Source of the DNA: CAWKGV01 sp963849305
Lineage (GTDB): Bacteria > Pseudomonadota > Alphaproteobacteria > Acetobacterales > Acetobacteraceae
DNA length: 64,000 bases
Assembly (NCBI GenBank): GCA_963849305.1
Contig: CAWKGV010000019.1
Span: forward strand, 1-64,000
Direction: 5' to 3'
Shown: piece after piece, positions 28,781 through 39,731 of the stretch
Layout of the letters: every line of letters starts with the position of its first letter
Position numbering within the stretch: position 1 is the first letter of the stretch
The notes under the pieces: generated by a model
Databases searched by the model: none
Told to the model about the DNA's origin: nothing
The model's input: the letters and a program-made list of their open reading frames with translations, nothing else
Position numbers and translations under genes: made by a program

Positions 28781-29256
28781 GGGGCCCGGGGCGGAGCGGG
28801 GCCGATCCGCTTGCTGCGGAGCCAAACCTCGCGCGCACGCCCATCCTCCCGCCACGCGATGCCGACGGCGACCGCGTAGAGCGATACGCTCGGCGCATTG
28901 CCGACGCCGGCAACCAGGCCCGTGCTCGCCGAGGTCGGGGACGCCAGCGGTCCAGCGGCCGGACCGGTTGGCGGTGCTTGCGCCGTCGCGATCCGGGCGA
29001 TGCGCATGTCCCAGTGATAGCCCCCGCCATCGTCGCCCTGCTGCTCGCCGGGCAGGAGCGGGGCGCCTTTGCCCAGCGCCGCAAGATGGGAGCGCGCCCG
29101 GGAGAGCGCGTCTTCATAGGCGCCCGCGGCATGGACCGAGCGCAGGCCGGCGCTTGCGATCGAGAACAGAGAGGCGAGCGCCAAAGCCGCGATGATGAAG
29201 GCGACCACCACTTCGAGCAGGATAAAGCCGGCGTCACCGCCCGGGCGCGCCCACAT
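28777..29256 (-). CDS. gspI: Type II secretion minor pseudopilin GspI
   Basis: First recognisable gene of the cluster, 159 residues. The processing site and helix read DAGFILLEVVVAFIIAALAL, with Gly-Phe and Glu+5 as in prepilins. ASAGLRSVHAAGAYEDALSRA and a C-terminal VAVGIAWREDGRAREV fit GspI. I start at the ATG at 29256 (MWARPGGDAG); a TTG two codons upstream is possible. No gspG, gspH, gspD, gspE or gspF lies next to it; a palindromic repeat and the MFS gene follow upstream. Confidence 0.85.
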   Translation of the reverse strand: MWARPGGDAGFILLEVVVAFIIAALALASLFSIASAGLRSVHAAGAYEDALSRARSHLAALGKGAPLLPGEQQGDDGGGYHWDMRIARIATAQAPPTGPAAGPLASPTSASTGLVAGVGNAPSVSLYAVAVGIAWREDGRAREVWLRSKRIGPAPPRAP

Positions 29257-29371
29257 CGGCAATCAAGCCTCCACTCACGATCGGCAAAGGACCATGACGG
29301 TAACGCTTTCGCGGCGCACGCTCAAGCGCGCGCCGCTTTGGCGGTCCGCCATGAGGTGGTTGCCGTTCCGG

Positions 29372-29451
29372 CCCTCACCCAACCCTCTCCCAAAGGGAGA
29401 AGGCTTTATTCTGCTGCTCCCTCTCCCTTTGCGAGAGGGAGGGGTGAGGGT
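29372..29451. repeat. GC-rich palindromic repeat (copy 1)
   Basis: Outer arms CCCTCACCCAACCCTCTCCC and GAGAGGGAGGGGTGAGGG face each other around a second small hairpin. It lies between gspI and the MFS gene. Similar CCCTCTCCC/GGGAGAGGG elements occur at three other places in the window. Confidence 0.75.
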
Positions 29452-29484
29452 CCTTTGCCGCTCACCGTCTGATTGGACCCGCTC

Positions 29485-30837
29485 CTAAGCATGCTCGGCG
29501 CCCAACTCACCCTCCCGGCCCTCGATTCGCTCCTGGCGCCGATCGTGGCTGACCAGCAGCACCACCACGCCGGCCATGAGCGCGAAGCAAGCGATGGTGA
29601 ACAGGCCGAGCTTGAAGTTGCCCGTGGCGTCACGGACCACCCCCATCAAATAGGGGCCGACGAAGCCGCCGATGTTGCCCACCGCGTTGATCATCGCGAT
29701 GCCGCCGGCAGCGGCGGTGCCGGACAGCATGGCGGTCGGCAGCGTCCAGAAGGTCGGCGCGATCGCGGCCTGGCCGATTTGCGCGAACACGATCGCCACC
29801 ATGAGCCAGTAGGGATTGTCGATCCCGAGCGTGACCGCGAGCCCGATGAAAGCGAGGAAGCAGGCGGCCGCGGTGTGCCAGTTGCGCTCGCCGGTGCGGT
29901 CCGAGTGCAGCCCCCACAACACCATCCCGATCGCGGCGAACACGAACGGAATGGCGTTGATCAGGCCGGTCTCCCAGTCGGTCACGCCGAACCGCTTGAT
30001 GATCGTCGGCAGGAAGATCACCAGTCCGTAGCCGGCGACATTCTGGCCGAAATACACCAGCGTCAGCGCCCAGACCTTGCCGTTGCGGAACGTCTCGCCC
30101 AGCGCGAAGTGGCGCACCGACTCGCGTTGCGCCCGCTCGGAAGCGATGCGCCCCGACAGCCAAGTGCGCTGCTCCGGAGTGAGCCAGTGCGCCCCTTCCG
30201 GCAGGTCGGTGAGGTAGAACAGCACGACAAAGCCCAGGATGATGGCCGGGACGGCCTCGAGGATGAATAGCCATTGCCAGCCGGCGAGGCCGAGCGCGCC
30301 ATCAAAGCTCAGGATGATGCCGGACACGATCGAGCCGAAGATGACGGAAATCGGGATCGCGGTCATGAAGAGGCCGATGATCCGCGAACGGTAGTAGGAC
30401 GGGAACCACCAGGTCAAATAGAGGATGATCCCCGGATAGAACCCGGCCTCGGCCAAGCCGAGCAGGAAGCGGATCACGTAGAATGAGCCCTCGCTCCAAA
30501 CCCCGGCGGTGAGCCCGGAGATGACGCCCCAGGTGATCAGGATGCGCGCGATCCAGCGTCGGGCGCCGACCCGTTCCAGAATCAGGTTGCTCGGGATCTC
30601 GAACAGGAAATAGCCGAGAAAGAACACGCCGGCTCCGAAGCCGAACACGGCGGAGGAGAACCCCAGCGCCTTGTTCATGGTGACGCCAGCGAAGCTCACG
30701 TTTACCCGGTCCAGATAGCCTACGAAATAGCAGATCATCAGTAGTGGAATCAGCCGGTTGGTGACCCGGCGCATACACTCGCGCTCAAGCGGCTCCGCAT
30801 TCGGATCGCTGAGCATTCCCAGTCCAGGTACGGCCAC
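29485..30837 (-). CDS. MFS transporter of the anion:cation symporter (ACS) family
   Basis: A 12-helix major facilitator of 450 residues, close in style to the tartrate/4-hydroxyphenylacetate/phthalate-type ACS permeases. Diagnostic parts are RLIPLLMICYFVGYLDRVNV in helix 1, LGYFLFEIPSNLILERVGAR, and LGLAEAGFYPGIILYLTWWF. These transporters usually take up organic acids with protons. It lies 51 bases downstream of mccA on the same strand, so import of a carboxylate feeding the leucine/isovalerate route is possible, but the substrate is not shown by the sequence. Confidence 0.88.
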   Translation of the reverse strand: MAVPGLGMLSDPNAEPLERECMRRVTNRLIPLLMICYFVGYLDRVNVSFAGVTMNKALGFSSAVFGFGAGVFFLGYFLFEIPSNLILERVGARRWIARILITWGVISGLTAGVWSEGSFYVIRFLLGLAEAGFYPGIILYLTWWFPSYYRSRIIGLFMTAIPISVIFGSIVSGIILSFDGALGLAGWQWLFILEAVPAIILGFVVLFYLTDLPEGAHWLTPEQRTWLSGRIASERAQRESVRHFALGETFRNGKVWALTLVYFGQNVAGYGLVIFLPTIIKRFGVTDWETGLINAIPFVFAAIGMVLWGLHSDRTGERNWHTAAACFLAFIGLAVTLGIDNPYWLMVAIVFAQIGQAAIAPTFWTLPTAMLSGTAAAGGIAMINAVGNIGGFVGPYLMGVVRDATGNFKLGLFTIACFALMAGVVVLLVSHDRRQERIEGREGELGAEHA

Positions 30838-30888
30838 GAGAGTTCCCTCCTGTCTTACGTGGCTAGACCATGACAGGCGGGAAAGAGG

Positions 30889-32914
30889 TCAGTCTAGAGG
30901 CGGGGCTTCGGCGAAGCTGACCAGGATTTGACCTTCCTCCACGGTTTCCCCCGCGCTGCACGCGACCTCGGCCACGACGCCGTCGGCCGGCGCGGCCAGG
31001 CGGAACACGGTCTTCATGGCTTCCAGCACGACCAGCAGCTCGCCGCGCACGACCGATTGGCCAGGGGCGGCGTGAACGGCGATGACCTGACCCGGAATGG
31101 GTGCGACCAGTCGGCCACCAGCTTCCGCCTCCGCTTCGGCCGCGGCGGCGGGATCGGGCAGGCTGAGCCGCCAGGTCTCGCCGCGCCAGCGCACGGTAAC
31201 GCTCTCGCCCGCGCGGGCGAAGCCGGCGGGCTCGCGGATGCCGTCGAGCGTGACGTGGAGGCGGCCGTCCGGGTCACTGGTTGCGGCGCCGAGCAGGGTG
31301 CGGTTGGCGGCAGCGATGCGCCATGTCCCCGGCCCCCTCCCCCCGGTCCCCTCCCGCAGGGGGAGGGGGCGCAGGCAAACTTGGGCAGGGGTGAAGGCGA
31401 GGACGCGCTCGTGAGCGACATTGAGCCACCAGCCGGTGCGGGCGTGCCACGGCGAGAACGGGTCGGCGCTGGCCGCCGCCATGCGTGCCCCTTGCGCCGC
31501 TTCCTCCGCCAGCACGCCGAGCGCCGCGACCGCCAACGCCTCGGGCGGCGGCGAGCCGGGCGGGGCGAGCAGCTCGTCGGCATGGCGCGCGATGAAGCCG
31601 GTGTCGATGCCGCCGGCGGCGAAGTCGGGATGGGCGGCGATACGGTAGAGCAGGTCGAGATTGCTCGCCACGCCCGCAATCTCGCTGTCGGCGAGCGCGC
31701 GGGCCAGGCGGGCGCGCGCCGCCTCGCGGGTGTCGGCGTGGCAGATCAGTTTGGCGATCATCGCGTCGTAATGGACGGTGACGGAATCTCCCGCACGCAC
31801 GCCGGAATCGACGCGGATGCCGTCGCCGCTCGGCGGCAGGTGTAGCGCCGTGATGCGCCCTACCGAGGGGGCGAAATCGCGCGTGGGGTCTTCGGCATAG
31901 ATCCGCGCCTCGATCGCATGGCCGGCGATGCGGATCTCGTCCTGGCTTGCCGGCAAAGGTTCGCCCGCCGCGACGCGGAGCTGCCATTCCACCAAATCGA
32001 AGCCGGTGACCATCTCGGTGACTGGGTGCTCGACTTGCAGCCGAGTGTTCATTTCGAGAAAAAAGAAATTGTCCGGGTCGGCGACGAACTCCACGGTGCC
32101 GGCGCCTTGGTAACCAACCGCCTGAGCGGCGGCGACGGCAGCGGCACCCATCGCCGCGCGCCGCGCCGGATCGAGGCCGAGCGCCGGAGCTTCTTCGATT
32201 ACCTTCTGGTGCCGGCGCTGAGCGGAGCAGTCGCGCTCGAACAGATGCACCGCGTTGCCGTGGCGGTCGGCGAACACCTGCACCTCGATATGGCGCGGGC
32301 GCTCCAGGTAGCGTTCGATTAGCACGCGGTCGTCGCCGAACGCCGAAGCGGCTTCCTGGCGGGCGGAGGCGAGGGCGGCGGAAAACTCGGCCCGGCGCGC
32401 GACGACGCGCATCCCGCGGCCGCCGCCCCCGGCGACCGCTTTGACCATGACGGGAAAGCCGATGCGCTCGGCCTCGGCGGCCAGCCGGTCCGGCTCCTGC
32501 GCCTCGCCGTGATAGCCGGGCAGCACCGGCACCTCCGCCTGCTCCATCAGGCGCTTGGCCGAGGCCTTCGAGCCCATCGCCCGCATCGCCTCGGGCGGCG
32601 GGCCGACGAAGATCAACCCCGCCGCCGCGCACGCCTCGGCGAATTCGGGGTTCTCGGAAAGGAAGCCGTAGCCCGGATGCACCGCCTCGGCACCGACAAG
32701 CCGTGCCGCCTCGATGATGTGTCCAATGTTCAGATAGCTGTCGCGGGCCGGTGCAGGTCCGATCGGCACCGCGCGGTCCGCGACCGTGGCATGCAGGGCA
32801 TCGGCGTCGGCTTCGGAGAACACCGCAACGGTTTCGAGTTCCCATGCGGCGCGCGGTGCGCACGATGCGGCAGGCGATCTCGCCGCGATTGGCGATCAGG
32901 AGGGTGCTGAACAT
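30889..32914 (-). CDS. mccA: Methylcrotonyl-CoA carboxylase biotin-carrying subunit, one frame break
   Basis: The alpha subunit carboxylates its own biotin using ATP and bicarbonate for 3-methylcrotonyl-CoA carboxylation in leucine breakdown. The start MFSTLLIANRGEIACRIVRT is in a different frame from the rest; deleting the extra base at 32838 gives GIETVAVFSEADADALH and 674 residues. Domains are biotin carboxylase N-part, ATP-grasp (KAVAGGGGRGMRVV), C-part, and a C-terminal biotinyl domain with LEAMKT carrying the biotin lysine. An in-frame palindromic repeat interrupts the linker near residues 514-529. It is downstream of ivd and mccB. Other acyl-CoA carboxylases are possible, but context favours MCC. 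Confidence 0.88.
31328..31370. repeat. GC-rich palindromic repeat inside mccA (copy 2)
   Basis: CCCCCTCCCC, a second CCCCTCCC and the facing GGGGGAGGGGG lie within the mccA reading frame and are translated as RPLPLREGTGGRGPG. The position falls between the biotin carboxylase and biotinyl domains, where an extra loop would be tolerated. Confidence 0.7.
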
Positions 32915-32932
32915 GGGTCGGTTCTCGCGCCG

Positions 32933-33016
32933 ACCCCTCCCCCCGCCCCCCTCCCGCAAGGGGAGGGGGAGGAGAAAGCCCCCTTCTCTTGCAGGAGGGG
33001 GTTGGGGGAGGGGTCC
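32933..33016. repeat. GC-rich palindromic repeat between mccB and mccA (copy 3)
   Basis: Two nested hairpins: CCCCTCCCC / CTCCCGCAAGGGGAG in the left half and a right arm GGGGGAGGGGTC. It fills the 115-base gap between mccB and mccA, so it is transcribed within the operon and could influence mRNA stability between the two subunits. Confidence 0.75.
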
Positions 33017-33029
33017 AAGGTCACGGACG

Positions 33030-34616
33030 TCACATCCGGAACACGCCGAAGCGCGTGCTCCCGATCGGCGCGTTCAACGCCGCCGATAGCGATAGGCCCA
33101 GCACGAGCCGCGTTTCCGCCGGGTCGATGATGCCGTCGTCCCAGAGCCGGGCGGTGGCGTAATAGGGCCGGCCCTTGGCGTCGTATTCCTCGCGGATCGG
33201 CGCCTTGAACGCCTCCTCCTGCTCGGGCGAGCTGAAGCCGCCGCGTACGGTGGCGAGCACGCTGGCCGCCTGCTCGCCGCCCATCACCGAGATTCGAGCG
33301 TTGGGCCACATCCAGACGAAGCGCGGGTCATAGGCGCGCCCGCACATGCCGTAATTGCCCGCGCCGAACGAACCGCCGATGATGACGGTGATCTTCGGAA
33401 CCGATGTCGTCGCCACCGCCGTCACCAGCTTGGCGCCGTCCTTGGCGATGCCGCCCGCCTCGTATTTCCGCCCGACCATGAAGCCGGTGATATTCTGCAA
33501 GAACACGAGCGGGATGCTGCGCTGGCTGCACAGCTCGACGAAATGCGCGCCCTTGAGCGCCGATTCCGAGAACAGGATACCGTTGTTGGCCAGAATGCCG
33601 ATCGGGTACCCGAACACGTGCGCGAACCCGCACAGTAGGGTGGTGCCGTACAGGCGTTTGAACTCGTCGAACTCGCTGCCGTCCACGATGCGCGCGATCA
33701 CCTCGCGCGCGTCGTAGGTTGCCCTGATGTCGGCCGGCACGACTCCCCCGATCTCGGCCGGGTCGTAGCGCGGCTCCACCGGCTCGCACAGCACCACGTC
33801 CGGGCGCTTGGCGTGGTTGAGGGAGGCAACGATCCGCCGGCAGATGGCGAGTGCGTGCCGATCGTCCTGGGCGTAGTGATCGACCACGCCGGAGGTGCGC
33901 GCGTGGACATCCGCCCCGCCCAGATCCTCGGCGGTGACTTCCTCGCCCGTGGCCGCCTTCACCAGCGGCGGACCGGCGAGGAAGATCGTGCCCTGGCGGC
34001 GGACGATCACCGTCTCGTCGCTCATCGCCGGCACGTAAGCGCCGCCCGCGGTGCAGGATCCCATCACGGCGGCGATCTGTGGGATGCCCTCGGCCGAGAG
34101 ATTGGCCTGGTTGAAGAAGATGCGGCCGAAATGCTCGCGGTCGGGGAAGATCTCTTCCTGCATCGGCAGGAAGGCCCCGCCGGAATCGACCAGGTAAATG
34201 CAGGGAAGGCGGTTCGCCCGCGCGATCTCCTGGGCGCGCAGGTGCTTCTTCACCGTCATCGGGAAATACGTGCCGCCTTTCACCGTGGCGTCGTTCGCCA
34301 CGATCACGCATTCGCGGCCCGAGACGCGGCCGATGCCGGTGACGATGCCGGCGCCCGGCACCTCGCCGCCGTACATCTCGAATGCCGCAAGCTGAGAGAG
34401 TTCGAGGAACGGCGAGCCGGGGTCGATCAGCCCAGCCACCCGGTCGCGCGGCAGCAGCTTGCCGCGCCCGAGATGCCGCTTGCGCGCTGTCTCGCCGCCG
34501 CCCTGCTCCACCTCGGCCACGCGCGCGCGAAGATCGTCCACCAGCGCGCGCATGACGGCGGCGTTGGCGGCGAACTCCTCGCCGCGTGGGTTGGCTGCGG
34601 AGCGCAGTACCGTCAT
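33030..34616 (-). CDS. mccB: Methylcrotonyl-CoA carboxylase carboxyltransferase subunit
   Basis: The beta subunit transfers the carboxyl group from biotin to 3-methylcrotonyl-CoA. The 528-residue protein has the two crotonase-like halves of the carboxyltransferase family: GRVSGRECVIVANDATVKGG, YLVDSGGAFLPMQEEIFPD, and VMGSCTAGGAYVPAMSDE in the N-half; FLQNITGFMVGRKYEAGGIA and GGSFGAGNYGMCGRAYDPRF in the C-half. These match MCC beta rather than propionyl-CoA carboxylase. The start MTVLRSAANPRG overlaps the ivd stop as ATGA. Confidence 0.95.
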   Translation of the reverse strand: MTVLRSAANPRGEEFAANAAVMRALVDDLRARVAEVEQGGGETARKRHLGRGKLLPRDRVAGLIDPGSPFLELSQLAAFEMYGGEVPGAGIVTGIGRVSGRECVIVANDATVKGGTYFPMTVKKHLRAQEIARANRLPCIYLVDSGGAFLPMQEEIFPDREHFGRIFFNQANLSAEGIPQIAAVMGSCTAGGAYVPAMSDETVIVRRQGTIFLAGPPLVKAATGEEVTAEDLGGADVHARTSGVVDHYAQDDRHALAICRRIVASLNHAKRPDVVLCEPVEPRYDPAEIGGVVPADIRATYDAREVIARIVDGSEFDEFKRLYGTTLLCGFAHVFGYPIGILANNGILFSESALKGAHFVELCSQRSIPLVFLQNITGFMVGRKYEAGGIAKDGAKLVTAVATTSVPKITVIIGGSFGAGNYGMCGRAYDPRFVWMWPNARISVMGGEQAASVLATVRGGFSSPEQEEAFKAPIREEYDAKGRPYYATARLWDDGIIDPAETRLVLGLSLSAALNAPIGSTRFGVFRM

Positions 34617-35791
34617 GCGGTTTCGGTGAACAGCTCGCGGCCGATCAGCATTCGGCGGATCTCGCTGGTGCCGGCGCCGATCTCGTAAAGCTTGGCGTCG
34701 CGCAGCAGACGCCCCGTGGGGTAATCGTTGATGTAGCCGTTGCCGCCGAGGCATTGGATCGCCTCCAGCGCCATCCAGGTCGCCTTCTCGGCGGCATAGA
34801 GGATCGCGCCGGCCGCATCCTTGCGCGAGGTCTCGCCCCGGTCGCACGCCTTCGCCACGGCGTACACATATGCCTTGCAGGCATTCATCGTGGTGTACAT
34901 GTCGGCGAGCTTGCCCTGGATGAGCTGGAATTCGCCGATCGCCTGGCCGAACTGCTTGCGCTCGTGAACATAGGGAACCACCACGTCCATGCAGGACTGC
35001 ATGATCCCGAGTGGCCCCGCCGCCAGCACCGCACGTTCGTAATCGAGCCCACTCATCAGCACCCGCACGCCCCCGTTGACGCGCCCGAGCACGTTTTCTT
35101 CCGGCACCTCGCAATCCTGGAACACCAGCTCGCAGGTGTTGGAGCCACGCATCCCGAGCTTGTCGAGCTTCTGCGCGGTGGAGAAGCCCTTAAACCCCTT
35201 CTCGATCAGGAACGCGGTGATGCCGCGCGGGCCGGCATCAGGCTGGGTCTTGGCATAGACCACCAGCACGTCGGCATCGGGGCCGTTGGTGATCCACATC
35301 TTCGAGCCGTTAAGGATGTAGCGGTCGCCGTGCTTGTCGGCGCGCGTACGCATCCCGACCACATCCGAGCCAGCGCCCGGCTCGGACATTGCCAGCGCGC
35401 CGACATACTCGCCCGAGATCAGCTTCGGCAGGTAGGCGTGCTTTTGCCGCTCCTCACCGTTGCGGCGGATCTGATTGACGCAGAGGTTCGAGTGCGCGCC
35501 GTAAGAGAGGCCGACCGAAGCCGAGGCGCGGGAGATTTCCTCGACCGCGACGACATGCTCCAGGTATCCCATACCGGCGCCGCCGTATTCTTCCTCGGCG
35601 GTGATGCCGAGCACCCCAAGTTCGCCGAACTTGCGCCAGAGGTCGGCCGGGAAGGCGTTTGTCAGGTCGATCTCGGCCGCGCGCGGCGCGATCTCGGCGG
35701 CGGCGAACGCCTCGACCTGGCTCCGCAGCATGTCGGCCGTTTCGCCGAGCGCGAAATCCAGTCCTGGCAGCCTGTTCGGGATCGACGCCAT
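34613..35791 (-). CDS. ivd: Isovaleryl-CoA dehydrogenase
   Basis: Oxidises isovaleryl-CoA to 3-methylcrotonyl-CoA using FAD, feeding the mccAB product. The 392-residue acyl-CoA dehydrogenase has LGITAEEEYGGAGMGYLEHV, ALAMSEPGAGSDVVGMRTRA, KMWITNGPDADVLVVYAKT, and the C-terminal IQCLGGNGYINDYPTGRLLRDAKLYEIGAG split across the usual conserved blocks. The start MASIPNRLPG is chosen; a longer open frame of over 700 codons is spurious. It is the first gene of the operon, with the palindromic operator upstream. Confidence 0.95.
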   Translation of the reverse strand: MASIPNRLPGLDFALGETADMLRSQVEAFAAAEIAPRAAEIDLTNAFPADLWRKFGELGVLGITAEEEYGGAGMGYLEHVVAVEEISRASASVGLSYGAHSNLCVNQIRRNGEERQKHAYLPKLISGEYVGALAMSEPGAGSDVVGMRTRADKHGDRYILNGSKMWITNGPDADVLVVYAKTQPDAGPRGITAFLIEKGFKGFSTAQKLDKLGMRGSNTCELVFQDCEVPEENVLGRVNGGVRVLMSGLDYERAVLAAGPLGIMQSCMDVVVPYVHERKQFGQAIGEFQLIQGKLADMYTTMNACKAYVYAVAKACDRGETSRKDAAGAILYAAEKATWMALEAIQCLGGNGYINDYPTGRLLRDAKLYEIGAGTSEIRRMLIGRELFTETA

Positions 35792-35876
35792 CGCCCGGCA
35801 CCCTTTGGTGGCAAGGTGAGCGGGGAGCATTGCGCAATTCCCCTGCCGCACCAAGGGGAGTCGGGCTTTACCGCTG

Positions 35877-35915
35877 GTCAGCCATATGCTTGACTCGGTC
35901 AAGCATGTGGCTGAC
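35877..35915. promoter_or_regulatory. Long palindromic operator between ivd and the MarR-GNAT regulator
   Basis: Arms GTCAGCCATATGCTTGAC and GTCAAGCATGTGGCTGAC flank TCG; 17 of 18 positions pair. It ends one base before the AGGAG Shine-Dalgarno of the regulator gene and lies about 85 bases upstream of ivd. The symmetric form and position fit a dimeric MarR-type repressor controlling both directions. Confidence 0.8.
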
Positions 35916-35926
35916 AGGAGAAGCGG

Positions 35927-36880
35927 ATGGTTAGTCCCCTCTTGGACGTCGATGAGGCCGACCGGATCGTTGCCATCCGGCGCTTCAACCGCTTCTATAC
36001 GCGCCAGATCGGCGTGTTGCAGGAGGGCTTGCTGGACAGCCGTTTCAGCCTCACCGAAACCCGCGTGCTCTATGAACTGGCTCATCGGAGCGACGCCACG
36101 GCAACCGACCTGGCGCGCGACCTCGGCCTCGATCTCGGCTATTTGAGCCGCATCCTGCAGCGGTTTGAGCGCGAGCGCCTGATTGAGCGGGTCGCCTCGC
36201 CGGCCGACCGACGGTGCTCGATCCTGTCGCTCACGCCCGGTGGCTCTGCCGCCTTCAACCCGCTCGACGATCGCGCGCGCGAGGAGATCGCGGCACTGAT
36301 CGCCGGTCTGTCGGAGCCCGCACGGGCCGAGCTTGTGGCCGCCATGACTCGCATTGAAGCTTTGCTCGGGGCACCCGCCGTCCGCCCTTATGTCCTCCGC
36401 CCGCCCCGGGCTGGCGATGTCGGCTGGGTGATCGCGCGCCACGGCGCGCTTTACGCCGCAGAGTACGGCTTCGATGCGCGCTTCGAGGCGCTGGTGGCCA
36501 AGGTGGCTGGCGAGTTCCTGGCGGGTCACGATCCCGCGCGCGAACGGTGCTGGATCGCCGAGCGCGAGGGCGTGAACTTGGGCTCTGTGTTCCTGGTCCG
36601 CGTCTCCGATGAGTTGGCCCGGCTGCGACTGCTGCTCGTCGAGCCCGCAGCGCGCGGGCAAGGCATCGGGCGCCGTCTCGTCGAGGAGTGCCTCGACCAT
36701 GCCCGTATGTCCGGCTATCTCCGGGTGACGCTGTGGACCAACGACGTGTTGACCGCCGCGCGTCGTATCTATCAGCGGGCGGGATTTCGGCTGGTGCGCA
36801 GTCGGCCGCATCGCGATTTTGGGCCGCCGCTGGTTGGCGAGGACTGGGAACTCGAACTGAAGACGGTCGCCGATAGTTAA
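35927..36880 (+). CDS. MarR-type regulator fused to a GNAT acetyltransferase
   Basis: A 317-residue two-domain protein. Residues about 1-150 form a winged-helix MarR domain (FNRFYTRQIGVLQEGLLDS, ARDLGLDLGYLSRILQRFE, ERVASPADRRCSILSLTPGG). Residues about 155-317 form a GNAT N-acetyltransferase with the acetyl-CoA loop VEPAARGQGIGRRLVEECLD and RIYQRAGFRLV. It is divergent from ivd-mccBA across a 39-bp palindrome, so it probably regulates leucine catabolism and itself. The effector and whether the acetyltransferase half is active are unknown. Confidence 0.88.
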   Translation: MVSPLLDVDEADRIVAIRRFNRFYTRQIGVLQEGLLDSRFSLTETRVLYELAHRSDATATDLARDLGLDLGYLSRILQRFERERLIERVASPADRRCSILSLTPGGSAAFNPLDDRAREEIAALIAGLSEPARAELVAAMTRIEALLGAPAVRPYVLRPPRAGDVGWVIARHGALYAAEYGFDARFEALVAKVAGEFLAGHDPARERCWIAEREGVNLGSVFLVRVSDELARLRLLLVEPAARGQGIGRRLVEECLDHARMSGYLRVTLWTNDVLTAARRIYQRAGFRLVRSRPHRDFGPPLVGEDWELELKTVADS

Positions 36881-36968
36881 TCGGCGAGTAAGGGCGGGAT
36901 CATGGCAGGTATCGCCTTAGTTTCGATCCGATGCCCCACGACAAAGCTTCAGTTCAAGGAGGACTATC

Positions 36969-37295
36969 GTGACACACTCTCTGCTGTCTCGCTCGATCGG
37001 AGCGCTGGCGGTTGCCGCCATGCTAGGGCTATCCGTCGGTCCCGCCGCCGCACAACCGCATTACCGGCATGACTACCGGCCCCCGCCGCATCACGATTAT
37101 TATCACGGGTCCCACGGCAACAACACGGGCGCCGTGATCGGTGGCGCGCTGCTTGGGCTCGGTGTCGGGGCCCTGGTTGGCGGGGCGCTCGCCGCCCCAG
37201 CACCCGCGTACGCGGCCCCCCCGCCCGCCTATTACCCCGCTCCACCGCAGCCCTACTATTACGCCCCGCCGCCACCGGTCTATTACGGCTACTAG
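36969..37295 (+). CDS. Small exported glycine-zipper / Pro-Tyr-rich protein
   Basis: A 108-residue protein with a cleavable signal peptide (LAVAAMLGLSVGPAAAQ). The mature part is His/Tyr-rich (HYRHDYRPPPHHDYYHG), then a glycine-zipper-like hydrophobic segment (AVIGGALLGLGVGALVGGAL), then a tail of Pro-Tyr repeats (PPAYYPAPPQPYYYAPPPP). This organisation suggests an envelope-associated protein; the function is unknown. GGAGGA lies eight bases before the ATG. It resembles in style the 108-residue protein at 59369-59695. Confidence 0.7.
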   Translation: MTHSLLSRSIGALAVAAMLGLSVGPAAAQPHYRHDYRPPPHHDYYHGSHGNNTGAVIGGALLGLGVGALVGGALAAPAPAYAAPPPAYYPAPPQPYYYAPPPPVYYGY

Positions 37296-37350
37296 CGGGC
37301 CCCTTCGCTGGCCCGTCCGCCCGCACCGAGAACCGGCAACGGAGTTCACA

Positions 37351-37878
37351 ATGACCGCGAAACTGACGACAACCGCCGCGTTGCTGCTAGCGGGTCTGGC
37401 CCTCCCGGTGGGTGCCCTTGCCCAGCAAGCCGCTCCCGCTCCCGCTCCGGCCACTCCCGAGGCGTCACCCAGTCCCGGGGCGTCGCGCAGTCCCGAGGCG
37501 TCACAGAGCCGTTCCACTGCCACGCTGTCGGAACAGGTGGTAACGAAGCGGGTAGACCAGCACATCAATCAGTTGCACTCCGAACTGCGCATCACACCGG
37601 CGCAGCAGGCGCAATGGGACCAGTTCGCGCAAGTGATGCGCGATAATGCCCGCGACATGGATCGGTTGCTTGAACAGCGCGGGGCACGACTCGCGTCAAT
37701 GACCGCTGCCGAAAACATGCAATCCTACGCCCAAGTCGCAGACCAACATGCCCATGACATGCAGCAACTCGCCTCGGCGTTCCAGGCGCTGTACGGGTCG
37801 ATGTCGGAGCACCAGAAGCAGAACGCGGATATGGTGTTCCGAGGGCGGCTGGGCCATCCCCATCACGGCCGGGGGTAA
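37351..37878 (+). CDS. Spy/CpxP-like periplasmic protein (copy 1)
   Basis: A 175-residue exported protein with a signal peptide (LLLAGLALPVGALAQ), an Ala/Pro/Ser linker and a helical domain of the LTXXQ class: HINQLHSELRITPAQQAQWDQF and later LYGSMSEHQKQNADMVFRG. Family members such as Spy and CpxP are ATP-independent periplasmic chaperones or envelope-stress sensors. ATG at 37351 sits after GGAG. Two more members lie in tandem at 50833 and 51338. Confidence 0.8.
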   Translation: MTAKLTTTAALLLAGLALPVGALAQQAAPAPAPATPEASPSPGASRSPEASQSRSTATLSEQVVTKRVDQHINQLHSELRITPAQQAQWDQFAQVMRDNARDMDRLLEQRGARLASMTAAENMQSYAQVADQHAHDMQQLASAFQALYGSMSEHQKQNADMVFRGRLGHPHHGRG

Positions 37879-37991
37879 TCGTCGGGACCGATCCGGCCCG
37901 GCGGTCGCGCGCGTAACCTTCTCCCCCGCTGGGCCCCCCTGGTGTATGTTCCTGCGCGCGCCCGCGCGCCAGGAATCCGGGAGAACTGTCC

Positions 37992-39686
<1,695 letters not shown>

Positions 39687-39731
39687 TCGAAGCCGGCGAC
39701 CTATACAACCTGTACATGAGTTGAGGGTGTC

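Noticed and set aside
34617..35114. A long N-terminal extension of mccB in its open frame
   Set aside because: It lies antisense-frame over ivd and reads as Arg/Gly-rich noise; the ATGA overlap at 34613-34616 marks the true start.
35792..36811. A 340-codon extension of ivd upstream
   Set aside because: It runs through the operator and opposite the MarR-GNAT gene; MASIPNRLPG is the normal enzyme start.
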